Assembly (NCBI GenBank): GCA_002338335.1
Contig: DDIC01000017.1
Coordinates: 2,314 to 25,260, forward strand
Reading direction: 5' to 3'
Length of the DNA: 22,947 nt
Source: Bacteroidetes bacterium UBA1860
GTDB taxonomy: Bacteria; Bacteroidota; Rhodothermia; Balneolales; Balneolaceae
The position numbers were made by a program, and so were the translations under genes. How positions within the stretch are numbered: the first letter of the stretch is position 1; each line of letters opens with the position of its first letter. Of this stretch, positions 1-6,595 are shown piece after piece. The notes below the pieces were generated by a model. The model was not told the DNA's origin. It saw only the letters and a program-made list of their open reading frames with translations, and searched no databases.

Positions 1-342
1 GGCTTGCGCCGCAAAATCACTCCCTCCGATCACAGTAAACGTAGACACGCCCGTGTGATAGCCAATGGCATAAATCTGCTCATCAATTTGACTCGCTAGC
101 TCTCTTGTTGGACTCAAAATAAGGCATTTCACCCCTTTTTTATCGCTTTTCATAACATTCTCAATGGAAGGAATCGCAAAAGCGCCCGTTTTACCGGTAC
201 CAGTTTGAGCCGTAGCTATAACATCTTTTTTTTCCAGTATAGCAGGGATGCATTGCTCTTGAATCGGGGTTGCATCGGTGAACTGGATGTCTTGTAAGCC
301 CTGCAAAAGTGATTCCGAGAGCTTGAATTCAGTGAACTTCAA
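1..342 (-). CDS. DEAD-box ATP-dependent RNA helicase, N-terminal part (cut by window edge)
   Basis: This is the first 114 codons of a DEAD-box RNA helicase, which uses ATP to remodel RNA duplexes and usually acts in ribosome assembly or mRNA turnover. The translated reverse strand shows the Q motif (FTDATPIQEQCIP, about residues 22-34), the Walker A motif AQTGTGKT (about 46-53), motif Ia PTRELASQ and a GG motif near the break. The DEAD, SAT and C-terminal helicase motifs lie outside the window. The start is a TTG at 342: an in-frame TAA sits 9 bases further upstream (354-352) and no ATG or GTG lies between. The N-terminus (KFTEFKLSESLLQGL) is typical of RhlE-like enzymes, but the subfamily cannot be fixed from this fragment. 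It is divergent from the FKBP gene across an 80-base gap in which I recognise no clear promoter. Confidence 0.93.
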   Translation of the reverse strand, partial: MKFTEFKLSESLLQGLQDIQFTDATPIQEQCIPAILEKKDVIATAQTGTGKTGAFAIPSIENVMKSDKKGVKCLILSPTRELASQIDEQIYAIGYHTGVSTFTVIGGSDFAAQA

Positions 343-422
343 TCTGTTTTTTTAACCGCTTGAATTGTGTGTAATTTCAACAAGATAAAAAAGCTTTTAC
401 CCAACCTCTCAAAAACATCGAT

Positions 423-1148
423 ATGTCATTCTTAAAATCAGCAACAATCAAGTTTGCCCTACCCGTTTTAGGTCTTTTTACCCTTACCTCTTGTACGCAA
501 GATTTAAATGGACCAACTCAAGCCTCATTTTCTGAAGAAGTTGATTCATTAAGTTATAGTCTTGGCTATCTTTACGGGCAACAATTCAACCCTGCGGGGT
601 ATGAAGACTTCGATTACACAAACTTTGTTGCGGGATTTCAACGCGGAGTTGTAGGTGATAGCTCTGAGCTCTCTGAAGAAGAGATGATGAATGCCGTGCA
701 AGCACTTCAATTCAAACTCGAAAAAATGACGGCAGACCAAATGACCAATCAAGCAGCCCAAAATAGACAAGAAGCAGAAGCATTCCTGGCAGAAAATGGC
801 CAAAGACCTGAAGTAACGACGACCGAGAGCGGTCTTCAGTTCGAGGTATTAGAAGAAGGAACAGGTGACTCCCCCGCTGCAACCGATGAAGTTGAAGTTC
901 ATTACTCAGGAACACTCCTGGATGGGCGTAAATTTGACAGCTCATACGACCGTGGTCAAACCGTCACGTTTCCGTTGAATGGCGTTATTGCAGGATGGAC
1001 AGAAGGCGTTCAGTATATGAAAGAGGGTGCTAAATATAAGTTCTACATTCCAGCAGATCTCGGCTATGGAGACAACCCGCGTCCAGGTGGCATCATCGAA
1101 CCCGGATCGATGCTCATCTTCGAAGTGGAACTCATCGACGTCAAATAG
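423..1148 (+). CDS. FKBP-type peptidyl-prolyl cis-trans isomerase, lipoprotein (FkpA/Mip-like)
   Basis: This enzyme catalyses cis-trans isomerisation of peptide bonds before proline and helps fold envelope proteins. The 241-residue protein opens with a lipoprotein signal: a basic start, a hydrophobic stretch (residues 10-20) and the lipobox LTSC with the acylated Cys at 24. It should therefore be anchored on the periplasmic face of a membrane. Residues about 40-115 form a helical FKBP_N dimerisation region (VDSLSYSLGYLYGQQ onward). Residues about 130-240 form the FKBP catalytic domain, with VHYSGTLLDGRKFDSSY, VIAGWTEGVQYMKEG, IPADLGYG and MLIFEVELIDV, all hallmark segments. Length and domain order match FkpA/Mip proteins. 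It lies 55 bases before queG on the same strand, so the two may be co-transcribed, although their functions are unrelated. Confidence 0.95.
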   Translation: MSFLKSATIKFALPVLGLFTLTSCTQDLNGPTQASFSEEVDSLSYSLGYLYGQQFNPAGYEDFDYTNFVAGFQRGVVGDSSELSEEEMMNAVQALQFKLEKMTADQMTNQAAQNRQEAEAFLAENGQRPEVTTTESGLQFEVLEEGTGDSPAATDEVEVHYSGTLLDGRKFDSSYDRGQTVTFPLNGVIAGWTEGVQYMKEGAKYKFYIPADLGYGDNPRPGGIIEPGSMLIFEVELIDVK

Positions 1149-1203
1149 GCGCACTCATTGATCGGCTTCCTTAGACCGATCCACCGTCAAAAGACTTCAA
1201 CAT

Positions 1204-2157
1204 GTGGACCCCCTCCTCCTAACTCGTCAAATACGACAGAAGGCTGAAGAGCTCGGTTTTGGCGCATGCCGTTTTGCCAAAGCTGAGCCACTTGTTGAGG
1301 AAGCGCGCCATCTGGAAGAGTGGTTATCACGAGGCCACCATGGATCGATGGCATGGATGGAACACTATTTTGATAAGCGCATTGACCCCACAAAGCTAGT
1401 GGAAGGCGCCAAAACCGTGGTTTGCCTCATGGCTGGCTACCACTTTCAAGAAAGATGGGAATCACCTCAATCACGAGTGCCTCGAGTCGCGAAATACGCC
1501 CAAAGCAGAGACTACCACAAAGTGCTCAAAAAAGCGTGTCATGGGATCATCAATCATCTTCATGAAACCATTAGCCCTGACATCCATGCACGTGCATTTG
1601 TTGATTCAGCACCCGTCATGGAGCGTGCTTGGGCCCAACGATCAGGGATAGGCTGGCTGGGGAAAAATGGCAATATTCTCAACAGAACTCATGGATCGTG
1701 GTTTTTGCTTGCTGAAATCATTCTTGACCAAGAAACTATCCCGGATCAGCCAATGCAGGACCACTGTGGATCGTGCACTGCCTGCATTGACGCCTGCCCG
1801 ACCGAGGCCATTGTTAAACCCTCAGTCATTGATTCACGCAAATGCATTTCCTATCTAACCATTGAGCATAAACAGGAATTATCCAACGAAACCGTAAAGC
1901 AGTTGGATGGATGGTTATTTGGATGTGATATTTGCCAGGATGTCTGCCCTTGGAATCGAAAAGCCGTGCCTCACCGAATGCCTGGACTTGAGACTCGCGA
2001 GGCATTCTCACCCCTACCTTCACTCAAAGAATGGAGTGAGTTTACGGAGGATACATTTTTTGAGCAATTTCAAGGGTCACCGTTGATGCGAGCAGGTTGG
2101 CAGCGACTCACCACCACGGCACGCGCGATCAACAATCTTGATCGCTCTATATCCTAG
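1204..2157 (+). CDS. queG: Epoxyqueuosine reductase QueG
   Basis: QueG carries out the last step of queuosine synthesis, reducing epoxyqueuosine to queuosine in the wobble base of GUN-anticodon tRNAs. It uses cobalamin and two 4Fe-4S clusters. The 317-residue protein has the N-terminal DUF1730 region and the VDSAP motif (residues 133-137) with the conserved Asp134. Its eight cluster cysteines are C188, C191, C194, C198 (CGSCTACIDACP), C214 (CISYLTIE) and C241, C244, C248 (CDICQDVCPWN). Length is normal for the short QueG form. The start is GTG at 1204: an in-frame TGA lies at 1159-1161 with no other start codon between, and the ATG at 1202 is out of frame and stops at once. The B12 need links it in theme to the B12-riboswitch receptor gene at 17371-19341. 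Confidence 0.96.
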   Translation: MDPLLLTRQIRQKAEELGFGACRFAKAEPLVEEARHLEEWLSRGHHGSMAWMEHYFDKRIDPTKLVEGAKTVVCLMAGYHFQERWESPQSRVPRVAKYAQSRDYHKVLKKACHGIINHLHETISPDIHARAFVDSAPVMERAWAQRSGIGWLGKNGNILNRTHGSWFLLAEIILDQETIPDQPMQDHCGSCTACIDACPTEAIVKPSVIDSRKCISYLTIEHKQELSNETVKQLDGWLFGCDICQDVCPWNRKAVPHRMPGLETREAFSPLPSLKEWSEFTEDTFFEQFQGSPLMRAGWQRLTTTARAINNLDRSIS

Positions 2158-2222
2158 AGGGCAATATCAGGAAGGAGAAGCTCTATAATGCCTTCGTTGG
2201 AAATGCCTTAACTGAAGGAGCC

Positions 2223-2855
2223 TTAATATTGTGATATTGTGTCTTTTAGCGCTTTCATCAAGCTCTCTCTTGCGCGAAATAGCTGGGCTTTCACGGTGCC
2301 AATAGGTTGTTGCAATTCCTCAGAGATTTCTTGATAACTCATCTCCTCAAAATGACGTAATCGCAGCACTTCACGGTATTTCTCAGGCAGCGATTCCATC
2401 GCTTGATGAATATGGGCTGCTCTCTCCTTTTTTTGGAGTTGATCGTGTGGGCTGGGCGCAGATGAAGGTAATTCTCTGGTCACATCTCCATCATTGGCCT
2501 GTATTGGAGCGTCAATGGAGAGTGTAACCATTTTTCTCTTTCTCAGTGAGTCAATGGTGTGATTCGTCGCAATTCGATACAACCATGTCGAAAATGCATA
2601 TTCATGATTGTATTTATCAAGATTCTCAAACGCTTTGGTGAAAATCTCTTGGATTAAATCCTCCAAAGAGCCCTCATCACGGGCAATCTTACGCACATGA
2701 AACATTAATGGATCCCGATAACGGTCACTCAGTGCCTTAAACGCTGATGGCTCCCCGGCCAAATGAGCTTTTACCAAGGCCGAATCAATCTCCTTTCTCG
2801 GAGGTTGACCGGTCGAATCAGCCTTCTTTTTGCTAGGTGATACTTTAGAACTCAT
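2223..2855 (-). CDS. Sigma-70 family RNA polymerase sigma factor (ECF type)
   Basis: This is an alternative sigma factor that directs RNA polymerase to a set of promoters. Region 2 is clear (LIQEIFTKAFENLDKY, then FSTWLYRIATNHTIDSLRKR). Region 4 is a helix-turn-helix near the C-terminus (LPEKYREVLRLRHFEEMSYQ, then EISEELQQPIGTVKAQLFRA). There is no region 1 or 3, which is the two-domain ECF layout. The preferred start is ATG at 2855, because its ATGA overlaps the prmA stop codon and implies translational coupling. An ATG 24 bases further upstream inside prmA would give 218 rather than 210 residues. The first 40 residues are Lys/Ser-rich and look unstructured. No anti-sigma gene follows: the next gene downstream is the convergent queG. 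It is probably the last gene of the tatA-gatA-SDR-prmA-sigma operon. Confidence 0.93.
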   Translation of the reverse strand: MSSKVSPSKKKADSTGQPPRKEIDSALVKAHLAGEPSAFKALSDRYRDPLMFHVRKIARDEGSLEDLIQEIFTKAFENLDKYNHEYAFSTWLYRIATNHTIDSLRKRKMVTLSIDAPIQANDGDVTRELPSSAPSPHDQLQKKERAAHIHQAMESLPEKYREVLRLRHFEEMSYQEISEELQQPIGTVKAQLFRARESLMKALKDTISQY

Positions 2856-3745
2856 GAACCATGTTTCTTGGTTGGACACTCAAAGTGCAAAGCCAGCCAG
2901 TCGTTTTGTTGACTGGTTGCTCGCAACGTGCAACCTAAGGATTGATATCGCTGAATCACAACGGATTCATCACTGACCAACAATCCAGACAACAGCAACG
3001 AGCCCTTTGAATGACAAGCCTCAACTAGCGCTGGGGCTCCATCTAATAGCACACGAGTATGAATATTGGCCATCATTACATCACATGAATCCACATGCTC
3101 TAAGCACTCAAATCCACCTTGCAGGATAGTGCATTGTGTGTCAACTCCATTCGCCGCGAAGGTTTCGGTGGCATTGTTTACTGCCCAATGATCCACGTCA
3201 AATCCAAGCATCGACTTAGCCCCAAGCAAAATGGCGGCGACGCTCAAAATCCCTGTGCCTGCTCCAGCGTCTACCCCATGTGCACCTTTAAGATCCAAGG
3301 TTTCCAGCAAACTCAACATGAGTTGAGTTGTTTCATGGGTACCTGTGCCAAAAGACATCTTGGGATGAATCACAATTGGGAGTGTGTTTTGAGGCGGGTT
3401 TTGATCACTCCAAGGTGGAGTAATCCAAAAAGAGCCCCATTGAAAGGGTTCTATACCCGCTTCCCACTGTTCGTTCCAGTTGCGCTCTTGTTCTGTCGAA
3501 GACTCAAACAACATCGCTAGCCCCAATTGCTCAGCTAGATCTATTAGATAATCTATTAGCCCTTTGATGTGGGAATCATCCATAGACGCATTACCCGGCA
3601 AATAAAACCACAGAATAGTCGCATCCGATTGCTCTTCTACACCCAACAAAACCCAGAGCAAATCATCTAGAGAAGATGTCAAAATCTCAACGTCCTCAAG
3701 CTCCGCGATGGTCTTTATTTTTGCGTAGGTCGATAGAGTCTCCAT
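2852..3745 (-). CDS. prmA: Ribosomal protein L11 methyltransferase PrmA
   Basis: PrmA transfers methyl groups from S-adenosylmethionine to lysines of ribosomal protein L11. The 297-residue protein shows the N-terminal substrate-recognition region, the linker signature (IHPKMSFGTGTHETTQLML) and the SAM-binding motif VDAGAGTGILSVAA followed by the acidic LGFDVD. The later segment MANIHTRVLLDGAP corresponds to the family's NIL-type motif. I place the start at ATG 3745, 10 bases after the preceding gene's stop, because a Shine-Dalgarno-like GAAGGGG lies just upstream and the N-terminus then has normal family length. A longer reading from 3826 would overlap the upstream gene by 71 bases and adds unrelated sequence. 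The stop overlaps the sigma-factor start as ATGA. Confidence 0.93.
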   Translation of the reverse strand: METLSTYAKIKTIAELEDVEILTSSLDDLLWVLLGVEEQSDATILWFYLPGNASMDDSHIKGLIDYLIDLAEQLGLAMLFESSTEQERNWNEQWEAGIEPFQWGSFWITPPWSDQNPPQNTLPIVIHPKMSFGTGTHETTQLMLSLLETLDLKGAHGVDAGAGTGILSVAAILLGAKSMLGFDVDHWAVNNATETFAANGVDTQCTILQGGFECLEHVDSCDVMMANIHTRVLLDGAPALVEACHSKGSLLLSGLLVSDESVVIQRYQSLGCTLRATSQQNDWLALHFECPTKKHGS

Positions 3746-3755
3746 TGGGTCCCCT

Positions 3756-4541
3756 TCAAGAAGAAGGCGGCTCGTCACGATGGACCATTTGAGCCGAAGA
3801 CTGTGCTGTTGGAAAGACCCACGCATCCAAGATGTTTACATGGTCAGGTCTTTGTAGAATAAATTGAATAATCTCTGCTATATCAATGGCTGTCAATGCC
3901 TTTATGTTTTTATAAACAGAGGATGCTTTTGCTTTGTCGCCCTTGAATCGGACCTCAGAAAATTCAGTTTCTACCAATCCAGGTGAGACCATGCTTACCC
4001 GAATATTTGTCCCGTGCAGGTCCTTCTTTGTCGCCTGTGTGATCGCTTTTACCGCATGTTTTGTAGCTGTGTAGACAGCACCACCAGGATAGGCTTCATG
4101 ACCCGCGATTGAGCATACATTCAAAATATGGCCAGTATTACGTTGCTTCATCTCTTGTGAAACATATCGGCTTAGGTATAATACGCCGTTAATATTGGTT
4201 TGGATCATAGCGTCCCAATCATCCAGATCTCCTTCATACACTGGATCGACCCCTAGCGCAAATCCTGCATTATTTACAAGGATATCGACAGATTTTGAGG
4301 CGTCACGATTGTCAAAAAAGGCTTGAACGCCCGGCTTATCCCCTACATCACCCAGAAATAGCTCAAAATCTTGAGATGGATACTTTTTTTGGAGTTCACT
4401 GATCAACTCCTGGAGCCTTTTTTCCCTGCGACCATTCAGAACCAGGTCACATCCATCTGCAGCGAGCAAAAAGGCTAATGCCTTTCCAATCCCAGCCGTA
4501 GCCCCTGTAATGAGTACTCGTTTGCCCTTGAGTCGGTTCAT
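3756..4541 (-). CDS. Short-chain dehydrogenase/reductase (YdfG-like)
   Basis: This is a 261-residue classical SDR, a cytoplasmic NAD(P)H-dependent oxidoreductase. The nucleotide-binding motif is TGATAGIG (residues 12-19), with R38-R39 after the second strand favouring NADP. NNAG follows at 90-93. The catalytic residues are S144 (VCSIAG), Y157 and K161 (YTATK). The overall pattern resembles YdfG-type 3-hydroxy acid or serine dehydrogenases, whose substrates are small hydroxy acids, but the substrate cannot be read from the sequence. Its ATG overlaps the gatA stop by four bases (ATGA), and its own stop lies 10 bases before prmA, so it is embedded in the operon. No functional link to its translation-related neighbours is obvious. 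Confidence 0.92.
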   Translation of the reverse strand: MNRLKGKRVLITGATAGIGKALAFLLAADGCDLVLNGRREKRLQELISELQKKYPSQDFELFLGDVGDKPGVQAFFDNRDASKSVDILVNNAGFALGVDPVYEGDLDDWDAMIQTNINGVLYLSRYVSQEMKQRNTGHILNVCSIAGHEAYPGGAVYTATKHAVKAITQATKKDLHGTNIRVSMVSPGLVETEFSEVRFKGDKAKASSVYKNIKALTAIDIAEIIQFILQRPDHVNILDAWVFPTAQSSAQMVHRDEPPSS

Positions 4542-5983
4542 TGCATTCGTTCTTTTACAAGGGTTTCAACGAGCACACCCGCTTGAAAGCATCTGAGTTC
4601 GTCTGATACAGCGGTCTGAAGCTGAACACCCATAGGCATCCCATTGCTGTGTCGACCTATTGGGACACTCATCGCGGTAATACCACTTAGATTAGCGGCG
4701 AGTGTATACACATCATTAAGATACATTGCCAAGGGGTCGTCTACCTTCTCCCCTGACTTGAATGCCGTAGTGGGGGCTGTAGGCAGCAACACAACATCGA
4801 CCTTTTGAAACACCTCTTCATATTCACGCTGAATCAAACGCCTAACCTTTTGAGCTTTTCCATAATAGGCATCATAATACCCCTTACTTAACACATAGGT
4901 ACCCAAAAGAATACGTCTTTTCACTTCTGGTCCAAACCCTTCCGATCTCGATTTCGTGTAAATCTCTTCAAGACTGGATTGATCGTCTTGCTCAGCACGG
5001 TATCCAGCATGAATACCATCATATCGCGCTAGATTAGATGAAGCCTCAGCGGTGGCAAGTACATAATATGCCGAAAGAGATGCTGACTGAGCAGGCATCG
5101 AGATCTCATGGACCTCGTGTCCAAGATCTTTAATAGCCACGATAAGTGATTCGATTCGATGTTTAATATCAGAATCCAAGCCCTCCATAAACCATGATGG
5201 ATTCACTCCAAACCGTAGTGGCTCAGAGTCAGGATGCTCAAGATGCTCCATGTAGGCAGGGACAGCTGAAGATTGTGTGGTCATGTCGTGTGGATCTTGA
5301 CCTGCAATCACTTCCAAGCACGCCGCTACATCTGCCACAGTCGCCCCAAAACAACCCACCGTATCCAATGAAGATGCATAGGCCGCAAGACCATAACGCG
5401 ATATTCTTCCATAGCTTGGTTTTAGCCCTACAAGTCCACAAAAGGCTGCAGGTTGACGAACAGATCCTCCTGTATCACTCCCAAGCGAGAGATTACAATA
5501 GCCTGCTGCAACGCTAGCGGCTGATCCACCACTAGAACCACCCGGAACTCTTTGTGGGTCCTCAGGGTGTTTGCACGGGCCGTAAACTGAATACTCATTG
5601 GAAGAACCCATCCCAAATTCATCTTGGTTGGCACGACCTAGTATGATAGCGTCTGCTGCCAAAATTCTTTCCACCACGGTGGCATCGTAGATGGAGGTAA
5701 AAGAGTCTAATATTTTAGATGCGGATTGGAGTCGATGATCTTTGTGGGCAAAAAGGTCCTTTAAGGAGAAAATCGCACCGGCCAAGGAACCTGCCTGCCC
5801 CTTTTCTATCTTGCCTTGAATCTGCTCTGCCCGAGCGAGCGCTTCGTCCGCATACACGTCAATCAGCGCATTAACCTCGTGGTTTGTGGACTCTACAGAT
5901 GCTAGAGAGCGCTTTATGAGCTCCGGCAGGGTTGTTTTTCCTGCAAGAAGAGCGTGTCTATCCGATAAAAAAGAGGAGATCAT
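4538..5983 (-). CDS. gatA: Glutamyl-tRNA(Gln) amidotransferase subunit A
   Basis: GatA is the glutaminase subunit of the GatCAB complex, which converts misacylated Glu-tRNA(Gln) (and often Asp-tRNA(Asn)) to the amide form. The 481-residue protein has the amidase-signature Ser-cisSer-Lys triad: K75 in FSLKDLF, cis-Ser S150 in GGSSGGSAAS and nucleophile S174 in GSDTGGSVRQPAAFCG. The segment GRANQDEFGMGSSNEYS and the C-terminal MSVPIGRHSNGMPMGVQLQ are GatA hallmarks that separate it from generic amidases. Length is standard. gatB and gatC are not in the window. The start ATG at 5983 overlaps the tatA stop as ATGA, and the stop overlaps the next start the same way. Confidence 0.96.
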   Translation of the reverse strand: MISSFLSDRHALLAGKTTLPELIKRSLASVESTNHEVNALIDVYADEALARAEQIQGKIEKGQAGSLAGAIFSLKDLFAHKDHRLQSASKILDSFTSIYDATVVERILAADAIILGRANQDEFGMGSSNEYSVYGPCKHPEDPQRVPGGSSGGSAASVAAGYCNLSLGSDTGGSVRQPAAFCGLVGLKPSYGRISRYGLAAYASSLDTVGCFGATVADVAACLEVIAGQDPHDMTTQSSAVPAYMEHLEHPDSEPLRFGVNPSWFMEGLDSDIKHRIESLIVAIKDLGHEVHEISMPAQSASLSAYYVLATAEASSNLARYDGIHAGYRAEQDDQSSLEEIYTKSRSEGFGPEVKRRILLGTYVLSKGYYDAYYGKAQKVRRLIQREYEEVFQKVDVVLLPTAPTTAFKSGEKVDDPLAMYLNDVYTLAANLSGITAMSVPIGRHSNGMPMGVQLQTAVSDELRCFQAGVLVETLVKERMQ

Positions 5984-6210
5984 GACGAAGAGGTCGTCTT
6001 CTCGTCATTTGATGTAGAGGAGGTAGCAGATGCCGCTTCTTCAGCATCTTTCTTTCCTTGTTCAATTTCACGCTTCACTTCATCGGAAGCTTTCCTAAAC
6101 TCTTGAATACCTTGACCTAAGCCACGTGCCAAATCTGGAATCTTTTTTGCTCCAAATAGAAGCAGAATGATTAAAAAAATAATTAGGTATTCCCAGCCGC
6201 CAATGTTCAT
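5980..6210 (-). CDS. tatA: Twin-arginine translocase subunit TatA/TatE
   Basis: TatA oligomers form the membrane-spanning component that moves folded proteins across the inner membrane in the Tat pathway. The 76-residue protein has a short periplasmic N-terminus, one membrane helix (about residues 7-19), the F-G hinge at 19-20 followed by AKKIPDLARGLGQGIQEF, an amphipathic helix, and a charged Ser/Thr/Glu-rich tail. I place the start at ATG 6210 because AGGAC lies a few bases upstream and the membrane helix then begins where it does in the family. A longer reading from 6288 adds 26 unrelated residues. It is the first gene of the leftward operon, and its promoter should lie in 6211-6337, shared divergently with the DUF2795-like gene. 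tatC is not seen here. Confidence 0.92.
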   Translation of the reverse strand: MNIGGWEYLIIFLIILLLFGAKKIPDLARGLGQGIQEFRKASDEVKREIEQGKKDAEEAASATSSTSNDEKTTSSS

Positions 6211-6337
6211 AGAATGTCCTCGTTTTCTTACTGTAAAAAGATACAAAAATTTTGTTCCTTTGCTCCAGAGGGAAAGAAAACTTTTCATACCTTCAGCCCA
6301 ACGAGAGTAACTTGAAATTAAATTAGAGACTTATCCC

Positions 6338-6595
6338 ATGATTTGGACTGTTGAACTGGCTGCCGTCCTCGATGACGCCCCCTTCCCATCTACCCGAGAA
6401 GAACTATTGGAATGGGCAGAGCGTAACGGAGGCCCAAGCCAGCTAATTAGTAATCTTGAAGAGCTGGAAGAATTTGAGGACGGAGAAGAGATTATTTACG
6501 AAAATATTGAAGATATTTGGCCCGACTACATCGAGAAGGAGGATTTCTTTCATGGCGATGATGGCGATGATGGGTTTGACTACGACGATGTGTAA
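6338..6595 (+). CDS. Small acidic DUF2795-like protein
   Basis: This 85-residue acidic protein resembles the small DUF2795 proteins widely conserved in Bacteroidota, recalled by the N-terminal MIWTVELAAVLDDAPFPSTR, the middle GGPSQLISNLEELEEF and the later IWPDYIEKEDFF. Their function is unknown. The C-terminal tail (residues about 73-85) is nearly all Asp, Gly and aromatic residues. No signal peptide or membrane segment is visible, so it should be cytoplasmic. Its TAA shares one base with the ATG of the following Omp85 gene (TAATG), which implies coupled translation and co-regulation. The assignment to DUF2795 is from memory of the pattern and should be confirmed by profile search. Confidence 0.82.
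   Translation: MIWTVELAAVLDDAPFPSTREELLEWAERNGGPSQLISNLEELEEFEDGEEIIYENIEDIWPDYIEKEDFFHGDDGDDGFDYDDV

Noticed and set aside
2187..2209. Direct repeat AATGCCTT, twice with 15-base period, between queG and the sigma gene
   Set aside because: Eight bases in an AT-rich spacer can recur by chance, and no role is suggested by the position between two convergent stops.
3119..3520. Open frame of 133 codons on the forward strand opposite prmA
   Set aside because: The translation shows no family pattern, and it lies fully inside prmA, whose motifs are intact.
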